From contig NZ_CP091510.1 of NCBI RefSeq assembly GCF_022870905.1, positions 2,314,220 through 2,378,219 on the forward strand: a stretch of DNA of 64,000 nucleotides. The letters run 5' to 3'. This document shows, piece after piece, positions 1-8,732 of the stretch. Made by a program: the position numbers and the translations under genes. Position 1 is the stretch's first letter. Each line of letters begins with the position of its first letter. The notes under the pieces were generated by a model that saw only the letters and a program-made list of their open reading frames with translations, had not been told where the DNA came from and did not search any database. The DNA is from Neisseria arctica (lineage in GTDB: Bacteria; Pseudomonadota; Gammaproteobacteria; Burkholderiales; Neisseriaceae).

Positions 1-841
1 TTTGACGTTTGTAGTCTTTACGGCTGTTGGCATGGCTGAAATCCACCATCAGTTTGGGCGTCACACCTGCCTTGGACAGCTGCTCGGCAGAAGCCTTAAC
101 GTGCTCGCTACTGTAATTCGGTTCTTTACCACCTCGCAGAATAACATGGCAGTCGGGATTACCGGCCGTATGAACAATAGCGGAATGGCCGGATTTGGTT
201 ACCGACAGAAAATGATGTGAATGGGATGCGGCGCCGATGGCGTCAATGGCAATTTTCAAATTACCGTCGGTGCCGTTTTTAAAGCCGACAGGACAAGACA
301 GGCCGCTGGCTAATTCACGGTGTACCTGGCTTTCGGTTGTACGCGCGCCGATAGCACCCCACGAAATCAAGTCGGCATAATATTGCGGCGTAATCATATC
401 GAGAAACTCGGTAGAAGCCGGCATACCCATATTGTTAAGTGTCAGCAGCAGCTGGCGTGCTTGGCGCAGGCCGAAATTGATGTCGAAACTGCCATCTAGA
501 TGAGGGTCGTTGATCAACCCTTTCCAACCTACGGTGGTACGCGGTTTTTCAAAGTACACACGCATCACAATCAGTAATTCTTTTTCATATTTTTTGCGCA
601 AGGGCAACAGCCTACCGGCATATTCAAGCGCAGCTTTGGGATCATGGATGGAACAAGGGCCGATAATCACCAAAAGACGGTTGTCCCCACCGTGTACCAA
701 ACGGGCGATTTCCTGACGGGTGCGGTATACCAGTTCAGAAGCCTCATTGCTGATCGGCAATTCATACAGATGGGCGATCGGCGGCAACAATTCTTTTACT
801 TCTTTGATTTTTATATCATCGGTTTTATGCGGAATGCTCAT
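1..841 (-). CDS. aroG: 3-deoxy-7-phosphoheptulonate synthase, 3' end cut by window edge
   Basis: This enzyme condenses phosphoenolpyruvate with erythrose-4-phosphate, the first step of the shikimate pathway to aromatic amino acids. The reverse strand reads open from an ATG at 841 to the window edge, about 280 codons of a family usually near 350. The protein begins MSIPHKTDDIKIKEVKELL and contains IIGPCSIHDP, the conserved phosphate/metal-binding segment of type I DAHP synthases. Near the edge it reads MVDFSHANSRKDYKRQ, another family signature. The C-terminal part lies outside the window. Feedback specificity (Phe, Tyr or Trp) cannot be decided from this part. The 842-1136 upstream region is very AT-rich. 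Confidence 0.93.
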   Translation of the reverse strand, partial: MSIPHKTDDIKIKEVKELLPPIAHLYELPISNEASELVYRTRQEIARLVHGGDNRLLVIIGPCSIHDPKAALEYAGRLLPLRKKYEKELLIVMRVYFEKPRTTVGWKGLINDPHLDGSFDINFGLRQARQLLLTLNNMGMPASTEFLDMITPQYYADLISWGAIGARTTESQVHRELASGLSCPVGFKNGTDGNLKIAIDAIGAASHSHHFLSVTKSGHSAIVHTAGNPDCHVILRGGKEPNYSSEHVKASAEQLSKAGVTPKLMVDFSHANSRKDYKRQ

Positions 842-1136
842 AGGATTTTTCTTTAAAATCGTATCAAATGAGGTTCAGCTTAACCCCTTTTATGGCTATT
901 GACAAGCTCGTTTTGATTGATCGAGAAATTTAATTGCGTATATTTCATATTATTTTTTAAAATTGGATTTTTATTTCATTTTTTTTAAATTTAAAAAATT
1001 AAATTTTATTTATTTTGTATGGATATTTTATTAAAAGCATAATCGGAAAAGCATTTTTACTTTGCTCCGGCATTAATGCTGTATGGAATGTCATGTCACA
1101 CTATATAATATGACTTTTACGACTCAGGCTATTTTC

Positions 1137-1688
1137 ATGACTCAAAATGCAAACAACCTTTGCTGGCTCGATATGGAAATGACGGGCTTAGATCCTGATC
1201 GCGACAAAATCATCGAAGTGGCAATGATTATTACCGATCAGGATTTAAATGTTTTGGCACAATCGGAAGTGTATGCTATCCACCAAAGCGATGACGTTTT
1301 AAACGCTATGGACGAATGGAATACCGCTACCCACGGCCGCACCGGCCTAACCGAACGTGTCCGCCGGTCCGCTTACACTGAAGCCCAAGTAGAACAAGAA
1401 TTACTGGACTTCATGGCCCGGCGGATTCCTGAGAAAGCCAGCCCGATGTGCGGCAATACCATTCATCAAGACCGCCGTTTTATGGTGCGCCATATGCCGC
1501 GCTTGGAGGCTTATTTCCATTACCGCAATCTAGACGTTTCCACCCTTAAAGAGCTCGCCCGCCGCTGGCATCCGGCGCTGGCCAAAAACGTAGTGAAGCG
1601 CGGGGCACATCAAGCTTTGGACGATATTCTCGAGAGTATCGAAGAAATGCGTTACTACCGCGAACATTTCCTCCGCCTGCCCGACTAA
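1137..1688 (+). CDS. orn: oligoribonuclease
   Basis: Orn is a 3'-5' exoribonuclease that degrades the shortest RNA fragments, including pGpG, to mononucleotides in the cytoplasm. The 183-aa product from ATG 1137 fits the usual length of about 180. The DEDDh exonuclease residues are visible: D12 and E14 in LDMEMTGLD, and the C-terminal H-x4-D block in HQALDD. The frame is open upstream to 1083 with earlier ATGs at 1083 and 1110. The family normally starts just before the [12 protein letters not shown] block, so 1137 was chosen. An inverted uptake-sequence pair follows the stop and likely terminates the transcript. Confidence 0.95.
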   Translation: MTQNANNLCWLDMEMTGLDPDRDKIIEVAMIITDQDLNVLAQSEVYAIHQSDDVLNAMDEWNTATHGRTGLTERVRRSAYTEAQVEQELLDFMARRIPEKASPMCGNTIHQDRRFMVRHMPRLEAYFHYRNLDVSTLKELARRWHPALAKNVVKRGAHQALDDILESIEEMRYYREHFLRLPD

Positions 1689-1700
1689 GTATTTAAGCAA

Positions 1701-1726
1701 GGCCGTCTGAAAAATTTCAGACGGCC
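1701..1726 (+). terminator. inverted DUS terminator after orn
   Basis: Two copies of the uptake sequence GGCCGTCTGAA in inverted orientation form a hairpin 13 nt after the orn stop codon. This is the standard neisserial arrangement in which uptake sequences double as transcription terminators. Confidence 0.75.
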
Positions 1727-1853
1727 TATCAAGTAAGTTCACAAAAAAATTAAACCCATATGACATAAATCTAAAATAGTTTGGCCGGCCCAATCTTCAT
1801 AACAACTTTAAATTTAAAGCCGGACAATTATTCAAGGATTTCGGAGCGACTGA

Positions 1854-3491
1854 ATGGATATTACCGCCACTTCGGCATGGCAATTACTGCAGGAAAAATG
1901 GCAACAGACAGCCGCCATGCATATGCGCCAGCAATTTGAAAGCGAACCGCAACGTTTTGCCGACATGCACATCGCACTGCCGGGCATGATGCTGGATTTC
2001 AGCAAGAACCGGATAGACGGCGAAACAATTGATTTATTGTGCCGCTTAGCCGCAGAAGCCGGCCTGCCCGAAAAAACCCGAACCATGCGTAGCGGCGAAA
2101 AAATTAATGTTAGCGAAAACCGTGCCGTATTACATACCGCTTTGCGGCTGCCCACCGACGCCGCACCGGTGTATGTGGACGGAGAAAACGTCGTCCCCCT
2201 GCTGCATCGCGAGCTAGAGCGGGCATTGGCATTCGCCGACAGCTTACTGGATGGCCGCTTTACCGGCGCGACCGGCAAGCGCATTACAGATTTTGTCCAC
2301 ATCGGCATCGGCGGCTCCGATTTAGGGCCGCAAGTTGCGGTTCAGGCACTGCACCCCTACTGCCGCAATATCCGGGTACATTTTGTTTCCAATTCGGATG
2401 ATGCCAACATTGCCCAAGTTTTAGGCCGTCTGAATGCGGAAACCACTGTTTTTTGTATCGCCAGCAAATCATTCGGCACACCCGAAACCCTATTGAACGC
2501 TCATGCCGCACGCGACTGGTTCCGTACCCAAGGACACTCCGAAGCAGATGTCGCCCGCCATTTCGTCGCCATTTCGAGCGAAGTGGCCGCCGCACACCAA
2601 TTCGGCATTGAGGCAGACAAAGTGTTTGCCATGTTCGACTGGGTAGGCGGGCGTTATTCGGTATGGTCGGCCATCGGCTTGCCTTTGATGGTCGCTATCG
2701 GTAGCGAAGCATTCCGCAGTTTCTTAAGCGGAGGACATGCTATGGACGAACACTTCTTCAACACCCCTTACCGCCGTAATATGCCTGTAATAATGGCTAT
2801 GCTGGGTGTTTGGTACAACAATTTTTATCATGCCGGCGGACATACCGTTGTCCCTTATAGCCATAATTTGCGCCGCTTTCCCGCCTACCTGCAACAACTG
2901 GATATGGAAAGCAACGGCAAAAGCCGCAAAATTAACGGCGAACCCGTAGACTGCGATACCGGCCCGCTGATTTTCGGCGAAGAAGGCGTCAACTGCCAAC
3001 ATGCCTATTTCCAACTATTGCACCAAGGCACGCGCTTGGTACCGGCCGACTTTATCGTTCCGATGAGCAGCCCTTACCGTATCGGCAGACAGCACCGTTT
3101 TACCGTTGCCAATGCCTTTGCCCAAGCCGAAGCCCTGATGCGCGGTAAAACCTTAGACGAAGCCCTGCTTGAATTGGCCTCATTACCGGCTGCCGAACGC
3201 GAAATGTTGGCACCGCAAAAAGTGTTTCCCGGCAACCGCCCGAGCAACATGATTCTGGTTGACGATTTGAACCCTTACACCCTCGGTATGCTGATTGCCC
3301 TTTACGAACATAAGGTCTTTGTGCAGGGCGTTATATGGGGCATCAACTCATTTGACCAATGGGGCGTGGAGTACGGCAAAGTCTTAGCCAAAGCGATTGA
3401 GCCGGAATTGTCAGGCGAGCCGTGCGGCAAACATGACAGTTCTACTAACGGTCTGATCGATTATTACCGCCGCTGTCATCAGAGCGACTGA
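1854..3491 (+). CDS. pgi: glucose-6-phosphate isomerase
   Basis: This enzyme interconverts glucose-6-phosphate and fructose-6-phosphate at the head of glycolysis and gluconeogenesis. The 545-aa protein matches the long bacterial form. Family blocks visible in order are HIGIGGSDLGPQVAVQAL (sugar-phosphate binding), FDWVGGRYSVWSAIGLP, the GEEGVNCQHAYFQLLHQGTR segment with the catalytic Glu/His region, and the C-terminal QGVIWGINSFDQWGVEYGK with the conserved Lys. It is a single gene ended by a very strong hairpin at 3526-3574. The upstream gap to orn holds only the orn terminator and AT-rich promoter sequence. Confidence 0.96.
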   Translation: MDITATSAWQLLQEKWQQTAAMHMRQQFESEPQRFADMHIALPGMMLDFSKNRIDGETIDLLCRLAAEAGLPEKTRTMRSGEKINVSENRAVLHTALRLPTDAAPVYVDGENVVPLLHRELERALAFADSLLDGRFTGATGKRITDFVHIGIGGSDLGPQVAVQALHPYCRNIRVHFVSNSDDANIAQVLGRLNAETTVFCIASKSFGTPETLLNAHAARDWFRTQGHSEADVARHFVAISSEVAAAHQFGIEADKVFAMFDWVGGRYSVWSAIGLPLMVAIGSEAFRSFLSGGHAMDEHFFNTPYRRNMPVIMAMLGVWYNNFYHAGGHTVVPYSHNLRRFPAYLQQLDMESNGKSRKINGEPVDCDTGPLIFGEEGVNCQHAYFQLLHQGTRLVPADFIVPMSSPYRIGRQHRFTVANAFAQAEALMRGKTLDEALLELASLPAAEREMLAPQKVFPGNRPSNMILVDDLNPYTLGMLIALYEHKVFVQGVIWGINSFDQWGVEYGKVLAKAIEPELSGEPCGKHDSSTNGLIDYYRRCHQSD

Positions 3492-3525
3492 TTTTGCCGT
3501 ACCATCAATATTTGTTCTGACACTA

Positions 3526-3574
3526 AAAACCAAAACCGCTGTTTCCGATTAAGTGAAACAGCGGTTTTGGTTTT
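3526..3574. terminator. bidirectional terminator after pgi
   Basis: A perfect 20-bp stem (3526-3545 with 3555-3574) with a 9-nt loop lies 34 nt after the pgi stop. Its A-rich and T-rich arms allow termination in both directions, so it could also end cyaY on the minus strand. A single uptake sequence follows at about 3593-3604. Confidence 0.8.
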
Positions 3575-3625
3575 CAAAATTAAAGCGTTTCGAGGCCGTC
3601 TGAAAACAACGGCAAACGGCAGCAG

Positions 3626-3949
3626 CTACATAGCGGCAATTTCTACCGCCTCGCCGCAAGCCGTACTCAAAACCTGATTCAATACGGCAAAAAATTCGCT
3701 ACCGTCTCGCATAGCCAGCCATTGGCCGTTTTGGTTTGAAAAATGATAGCCGCCGCTTTTGGCTGCAATCCATAACTCTTGGTTGGGCGTGTGGCGGTTG
3801 ATAATGATTTGGGTACCGTCTTCGGCTTCTATCGTCAGCACATTACCCGACAATTGGCAGTCGAACGCCCAGCCGCCGGCATCGATTTCGTCTTCAATGT
3901 GGTTAAACAACGCATCGGAATGCTGTAAAAATTCACTTTCGGTCATCAT
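3626..3949 (-). CDS. cyaY: iron donor protein CyaY (bacterial frataxin)
   Basis: CyaY binds iron and modulates cysteine desulfurase IscS during Fe-S cluster assembly. The 107-aa product starts [20 protein letters not shown], the acidic first helix that binds iron in frataxins. It continues through [16 protein letters not shown] and [17 protein letters not shown], the conserved beta-sheet core. The frame stays open upstream to 4318 but those extra codons run through lptM on the opposite strand, so the ATG at 3949 (or 3946) is taken. The divergent cyaY/lptM arrangement is also seen in Enterobacteria. Confidence 0.95.
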   Translation of the reverse strand: MMTESEFLQHSDALFNHIEDEIDAGGWAFDCQLSGNVLTIEAEDGTQIIINRHTPNQELWIAAKSGGYHFSNQNGQWLAMRDGSEFFAVLNQVLSTACGEAVEIAAM

Positions 3950-4039
3950 GGCTTTGTGTATCGCTGCATTTTTGTTTAAGATACTCAATCTTGCCATATT
4001 ACGCGCGCCCGGGCAAACCCCGGCCGTCTGAAAGAAAAG

Positions 4040-4204
4040 ATGATGAAAACCCTTACCCCAATCTTGGCTGCCGCGCTGCTGTTGAGCGGCTGTGGCTACA
4101 AAGGTGATTTGTATCTGCCTAAAGAAGACGATAAAGCACGTTTTGGCGTCGTACAAACCGGCCTTCAGTTTCAAGCTAAAGAGCCCACCACCCAACCGGA
4201 ATAA
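4040..4204 (+). CDS. lptM: small LPS-assembly lipoprotein LptM (YifL-like)
   Basis: This 54-aa lipoprotein is preceded by an uptake sequence. The signal peptide [18 protein letters not shown] ends in a clear lipobox (LSGC), so the mature protein starts at Cys18. Next comes GYKGDLYLP, the invariant block of YifL/LptM, which helps oxidative maturation of the LptD barrel at the outer membrane. The position between cyaY and a diaminopimelate-pathway gene matches the E. coli order cyaY-yifL-dapF, here with lysA. The start could also be the second ATG at 4043. Only 6 nt separate it from lysA, so the two are cotranscribed. Confidence 0.88.
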   Translation: MMKTLTPILAAALLLSGCGYKGDLYLPKEDDKARFGVVQTGLQFQAKEPTTQPE

Positions 4205-4210
4205 ACCATA

Positions 4211-5443
4211 ATGTCTGAAGTACTTTCCTGCGAACAACGCTCTCTTGCCGAATTGGCCGACACCTTCGGCACCCCACTCTATGTTTACAGCCAAGCAGCC
4301 TTGGATACCGCTTATCAAAGCTACGCCAGCGCATTTTCAAAATTAAAACCACTGGTGTGCTATGCGGTAAAGGCTAACGGCAATCTGAGTATTCTGAAAC
4401 ATTTGGCAGCAATGGGCAGCGGTTTTGATATTGTTTCCGGTGGTGAACTAGCAAGAGTGCTGGCTGCCGGCGGTAGTGCCGGGAAAACTATTTTTTCAGG
4501 GGTAGGCAAAAGCGAAGCCGAAATCGAGTTTGCCCTGAACGAAGGTATTTTATGCTTTAACGTGGAATCGCTGCCCGAACTTGACCGCATCAATACGGTG
4601 GCGTCCCGCTTGGGTAAAACCGCTCCGATCTCCCTGCGTATCAACCCCGATGTAGATGCAAAAACCCATCCCTATATTTCTACCGGCCTGAAAGCGAACA
4701 AATTCGGCATTGCCTATGCCGACGCCCTGGCAGCCTACCGCCATGCCGCTTCGTTAAGCCACCTGAAAATTGTCGGAATCGACTGCCACATCGGTTCCCA
4801 GCTGACGGATTTAAGCCCTTTGGTAGAAGCCTGCGAGCGCATTATGCTGCTGGTAGATAAATTGGCGGCAGAAGGCATCGAGCTGGAACATATCGATTTG
4901 GGCGGCGGTGTCGGTATTACCTATCTTGATGAAAAAACACCCGACCTGAACGCATATGCCGATGCAGTTGCCAAATTATGGGCAGGCAGGCCGCAAAAGC
5001 TGGTATTGGAACCCGGCCGCAGCTTGGTCGGAAATGCCGGTACGCTGCTTACCCGCGTAGAATTTATCAAGCACGGCGAAGAGAAAAATTTCATTATTGT
5101 CGATGCGGCAATGAACGATTTGATGCGTCCCGCACTCTACAATGCCTATCACCATATCGAAGTCGTTGCATCAGATAATACCGCCCCGATCGTTGCCGAT
5201 GTGGTCGGCCCCATTTGCGAAACGGGCGACTTTATTGCGAAAGAGCGCACGCTTGCCTGCAATCCCGGTGATGTTTTGGCCATTCGTAGTGCAGGTGCTT
5301 ATGCCTCAAGCATGGCCAGCAACTACAACTCGCGCAACCGTGCCGCCGAAGTACTGGTAAACGGCCAAGAAGCTGTTTTGGTGCGTCGCCGCGAAACATA
5401 CGAACAACAGCTTGAAAACGAGCTTGCCTGTTTAAACCGTTAA
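4211..5443 (+). CDS. lysA: diaminopimelate decarboxylase
   Basis: LysA is a PLP enzyme that decarboxylates meso-diaminopimelate to lysine, the last step of lysine synthesis. The 410-aa protein carries the PLP-lysine motif YAVKANGN near residue 55, HIGSQ, the glycine-rich phosphate clamp [20 protein letters not shown], and the substrate-binding [11 protein letters not shown]. The length and motifs are complete. It is the second gene of a two-gene unit with lptM and ends at an inverted uptake-sequence pair. Confidence 0.96.
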   Translation: MSEVLSCEQRSLAELADTFGTPLYVYSQAALDTAYQSYASAFSKLKPLVCYAVKANGNLSILKHLAAMGSGFDIVSGGELARVLAAGGSAGKTIFSGVGKSEAEIEFALNEGILCFNVESLPELDRINTVASRLGKTAPISLRINPDVDAKTHPYISTGLKANKFGIAYADALAAYRHAASLSHLKIVGIDCHIGSQLTDLSPLVEACERIMLLVDKLAAEGIELEHIDLGGGVGITYLDEKTPDLNAYADAVAKLWAGRPQKLVLEPGRSLVGNAGTLLTRVEFIKHGEEKNFIIVDAAMNDLMRPALYNAYHHIEVVASDNTAPIVADVVGPICETGDFIAKERTLACNPGDVLAIRSAGAYASSMASNYNSRNRAAEVLVNGQEAVLVRRRETYEQQLENELACLNR

Positions 5444-5477
5444 AACCTACCTATATCGTCTTCAGGTTAAATGTAAA

Positions 5478-5506
5478 GGCCGTCTGAAAATAATATTCAG
5501 ACGGCC
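5478..5506. terminator. shared inverted DUS terminator, lysA/mnmG
   Basis: GGCCGTCTGAA and its inverted copy, separated by a few bases, lie between the convergent lysA and mnmG genes and can terminate both. Confidence 0.75.
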
Positions 5507-5549
5507 TTATTTTGAATACGGCAATGATAATATTTATCTGCCGATTTTT

Positions 5550-7436
5550 TTATTTGGCATCTTTAAAACCGCGCTTCAAATGCACCATCAACAAAGCGAT
5601 GGCCGCCGGCGTAATACCGGAAATACGCCCCGCCTGCCCGATGGTTTCAGGACGGTGAAGGTTGAGTTTTTGCTGTACTTCGGCGGAAAGTCCCTGCACT
5701 TTACCATAATCGATATCGGCCGGCAGCTTGAGGGTTTCAAGGTCTTTTCTGCTATCGATTTCTTCATTTTGACGATCAATATAACCTTGATATTTCACTT
5801 GGATTTCCACCTGCTCGGCAACCTCTGCCGGCAACTCTTGCTCGGGAGCGGCCCCTTGCAAAGTCATCAATTCGGTATAGCTGATGTTCGGACGACGCAA
5901 TAAATCGTGCAAATTAGCCTCGCGCGACAGCTTTTGGCCGAACACACGCTGCTGCTCGCTTTCGGGCAGTTTGGCCGGTGTATACCAACTGGTTTTCAAA
6001 CGCTGGATTTCACGCTCGATTTGCTCTCGTTTTTGTTCGAAAGCCTGCCATTGGGTGGGAGTAACCAGACCGATTTTATAACCGTCTTCGGTTAGGCGCA
6101 TATCGGCATTGTCTTCGCGCAACTGCAAACGATACTCTGCACGGCTGGTAAACATACGGTAAGGTTCGTTTACACCTTTGGTAATCAGATCGTCCACCAA
6201 TACGCCAAGGTAAGCTTGTTCGCGGCGCAAAATCAGCGGCTCCTGCCCGCGCACAAACTGCACGGCATTGGCTCCGGCCAGCAACCCCTGTGCGGCAGCT
6301 TCTTCGTAACCCGTAGTACCGTTGATTTGTCCGGCGAAGAAAAGTCCCTCAATGGTTTTGGTTTCCAAGCTGGCCTTAAGGTTGCGCGGATCGAAATAGT
6401 CGTACTCGATGGCATAACCGGGGCGTAGGATATGGGCGTTTTCCAAGCCTTTCATGGAGCGCACCAGCGCAAGCTGGATATCGAAAGGCAAACTGGTCGA
6501 AATACCGTTGGGATAATATTCGTGGGTGCTCAATCCCTCCGGCTCAAGGAAAATCTGGTGGCTTTCCTTATCTGCGAACCGGTTGATTTTATCTTCGATA
6601 GAAGGGCAATAACGCGGGCCGACCCCTTCGATTTTGCCGGTGAACATAGGGCTGCGGTCGAAGCCGGAACGGATGATATCGTGTGTCTGCGCGTTGGTGT
6701 GGGTAATCCAGCAGGATACTTGCTGCGGGTGCATGGCGGCATTGCCGCGAACGGAAAAAACAGGTACGGGCGTATCGCCGGGCTGCTCGGTCAGTTGGGA
6801 AAAATCAATGGTACGCCCGTCGATACGCGGCGGCGTACCGGTTTTCAAACGGCTTTGCGGCAGCTTCAATTCTTTCAGACGGCCCGACAAACCTACCGCG
6901 GCAGGGTCACCCGCACGCCCTCCGGCATAGTTTTCCAAACCGATGTGGATTTTCCCGGCTAAGAAAGTACCCGCGGTCAACACAACGGCGCGGGCTTTGA
7001 ATTCGACACCCATAGCGGTAACAACACCGCTGATACGGTCGCCTTCGAGGGTAATATCGTCTACCTGCTGTTGGAACAATTCGAGATTTTCTTGATTTTC
7101 AAGCATGTGGCGGATAGCCGCCTTGTAAAGTATACGGTCGGCCTGCGCACGGGTGGCGCGCACGGCAGCTCCTTTACTGGCATTGAGACGGCGAAACTGA
7201 ATACCGCTCATATCGGTAGCCAACGCCATCGCTCCGCCCAAAGCATCCAATTCGCGTACCAAATGTCCTTTACCGATACCGCCGATAGACGGATTGCACG
7301 ACATTTGACCCAGAGTTTCGATATTGTGTGTGAGCAGCAGCGTTTGCGCACCCATACGGGCGGCGGCAAGTGCCGCTTCGGTACCGGCGTGCCCGCCGCC
7401 GACTACGATTACATCGTATTGTTTGGGGTAAATCAT
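5550..7436 (-). CDS. mnmG: tRNA uridine-5-carboxymethylaminomethyl modification enzyme MnmG
   Basis: MnmG (GidA) acts with MnmE, encoded at 60,560-61,924 in this window, to modify U34 of tRNAs reading split codon boxes. It uses FAD, methylene-THF and NADH. Starting at [14 protein letters not shown] gives 628 aa. The FAD-binding [17 protein letters not shown], the [13 protein letters not shown] catalytic loop with its Cys, and the C-terminal helical MnmE-binding region ending KRGFKDAK are all present. The frame runs 8 codons further up to 7460. The family start MIYPK and lack of a ribosome site at 7460 favour 7436 (or the adjacent ATG at 7439). Confidence 0.96.
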   Translation of the reverse strand: MIYPKQYDVIVVGGGHAGTEAALAAARMGAQTLLLTHNIETLGQMSCNPSIGGIGKGHLVRELDALGGAMALATDMSGIQFRRLNASKGAAVRATRAQADRILYKAAIRHMLENQENLELFQQQVDDITLEGDRISGVVTAMGVEFKARAVVLTAGTFLAGKIHIGLENYAGGRAGDPAAVGLSGRLKELKLPQSRLKTGTPPRIDGRTIDFSQLTEQPGDTPVPVFSVRGNAAMHPQQVSCWITHTNAQTHDIIRSGFDRSPMFTGKIEGVGPRYCPSIEDKINRFADKESHQIFLEPEGLSTHEYYPNGISTSLPFDIQLALVRSMKGLENAHILRPGYAIEYDYFDPRNLKASLETKTIEGLFFAGQINGTTGYEEAAAQGLLAGANAVQFVRGQEPLILRREQAYLGVLVDDLITKGVNEPYRMFTSRAEYRLQLREDNADMRLTEDGYKIGLVTPTQWQAFEQKREQIEREIQRLKTSWYTPAKLPESEQQRVFGQKLSREANLHDLLRRPNISYTELMTLQGAAPEQELPAEVAEQVEIQVKYQGYIDRQNEEIDSRKDLETLKLPADIDYGKVQGLSAEVQQKLNLHRPETIGQAGRISGITPAAIALLMVHLKRGFKDAK

Positions 7437-7592
7437 CATTTTTATATCATTAACCTGCATGTGTTGAGGATAGCGGTAAAAATACCTTTCAGCACCGCGC
7501 TCCGAAAAATAGCCTGAATTGTACGCTGATTCGTATATCGATACAACGTGCCTTCCGTATCAGAAGCTATTGAGTTATTTAAATAAAGTTTC

Positions 7593-7620
7593 AAGGCCGT
7601 CTGAAAATTCAGACGGCCTT
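7593..7620 (-). terminator. inverted DUS terminator after amgK
   Basis: An AAGGCCGTCTGAA inverted pair lies 47 nt beyond the amgK stop and upstream of mnmG, both on the minus strand. It probably insulates mnmG from amgK transcription. Confidence 0.7.
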
Positions 7621-7666
7621 GAAATCAAAAAAAGGGCTCGGAATCAGATTAAACCTTCATTTAATA

Positions 7667-8671
7667 CTAAAACGTATACCCCGTTTCCAATTCGTCATCC
7701 CCCACCAACTCAACCAACAACGCATACAGCGGTGCCAAATCATTGTAACGGCGCGAAGTGCGGCGCAGGTAGTTAAGGAAACGCGGAATTTCAGGACGGT
7801 ATTTTTCTTTGCCGTCACGGTAATACAAACGGGCAAAAATACCGGCTACTTTCAGATGGCGTTGCACGCCCATCCATTCGAACCAACGGTAAAACTCGTC
7901 AAAATCAGCAGGAACCGGCAAGCCGGCAGCACGGGCTTTTTCCCAATATCGGATAACCAAATCCAGCACAAACTCTTCTTCCCACTCAATGAAGGCATCC
8001 CGTAAAAGAGACACGAGGTCGTAAGTAATCGGGCCGTAAAGCGCATCTTGGAAATCAAGCACACCGGGGCGTCCGTTGGTCAGCATCAGATTACGGACGA
8101 TATAGTCGCGGTGTACGTAAACCTGAGGTTGGGCCAACAAAGGCGGCAATAAGGTATTCTCCACCTGCTGCCATAATTGGCGTTGTTTGAAATTCAACGG
8201 CTTACCCAGCTCTTTGGCAACAAACCATTCGGGAAAGAGATTGATTTCACGCAACATGACTTCCCGATCATATTCAGGCAACACACCCGGCCGGCTGGCT
8301 TTTTGCAAAACCACCAATTCTTCGATCGCTTCCAACAACAAAGCCTTGTGGGCGATTTCCCGGCTGTCGTGTTGCATAGCGGCAAGAAAAGTCGTATTGC
8401 CCAAATCATTGAGCGCCATAAAGCCTTGCTCTTCATCCACCGCCAGAACTTGCGGCACATTTACCATGTCGAACAATTTTTGTACTTTTAAATAAGGGGC
8501 AACGCTCATTTTATCGGGCGGAGCATCCATACAGATAATGCTGCGGCCGTCTGAAAAAACAGCGCGGAAATAGCGGCGGAAGTCGGCATCGGCGGCGGCA
8601 AAGCTTAATTCGAACGGTTGCGCCGGGAAAATGCTTTCCAGCCATTTTTTTAATTCGGTTTGTCGTTGCAT
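7667..8671 (-). CDS. amgK: aminoglycoside-phosphotransferase-fold sugar kinase, probable MurNAc/GlcNAc kinase AmgK
   Basis: AmgK phosphorylates the anomeric hydroxyl of MurNAc/GlcNAc in the peptidoglycan recycling bypass that ends at UDP-MurNAc. The 334-aa protein has the phosphotransferase catalytic loop VYVHRDYIVRNLML and the metal-binding LDFQDALYGPITYDL segment of the APH fold. An N-terminal kinase lobe includes FRRYFRAVFSDGRSIICMD. In Pseudomonas amgK sits with murU next to lptD, and here it is divergent from lptD, which supports the call. No murU is adjacent. The APH-like fold is certain; the exact substrate is inferred from context. Confidence 0.85.
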   Translation of the reverse strand: MQRQTELKKWLESIFPAQPFELSFAAADADFRRYFRAVFSDGRSIICMDAPPDKMSVAPYLKVQKLFDMVNVPQVLAVDEEQGFMALNDLGNTTFLAAMQHDSREIAHKALLLEAIEELVVLQKASRPGVLPEYDREVMLREINLFPEWFVAKELGKPLNFKQRQLWQQVENTLLPPLLAQPQVYVHRDYIVRNLMLTNGRPGVLDFQDALYGPITYDLVSLLRDAFIEWEEEFVLDLVIRYWEKARAAGLPVPADFDEFYRWFEWMGVQRHLKVAGIFARLYYRDGKEKYRPEIPRFLNYLRRTSRRYNDLAPLYALLVELVGDDELETGYTF

Positions 8672-8683
8672 GATGGTTTTCAG

Positions 8684-8706
8684 GTTAAAATAAATGCTAT
8701 TTTAAC
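8684..8706. promoter_or_regulatory. dyad with divergent -10-like boxes between amgK and lptD
   Basis: GTTAAAATA (8684-8692) and TATTTTAAC (8698-8706) form a 9-bp inverted repeat with a 5-nt centre. Each arm contains TAAAAT on one strand, a plausible -10 box facing lptD (+) or amgK (-). The resulting leaders would be short, roughly 20 nt for amgK and 35 nt for lptD. No strong -35 is visible, so the promoter reading is inference. Confidence 0.35.
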
Positions 8707-8732
8707 TGGCAAAACCGATTTAAGGTGATACT

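Noticed and set aside
3950..4318. N-terminal extension of cyaY to a 230-aa protein
   Set aside because: The extra part lies antisense to lptM and the lysA start and has no frataxin similarity.
6432..6962. 176-codon frame opposite mnmG
   Set aside because: Antisense to highly conserved mnmG codons.
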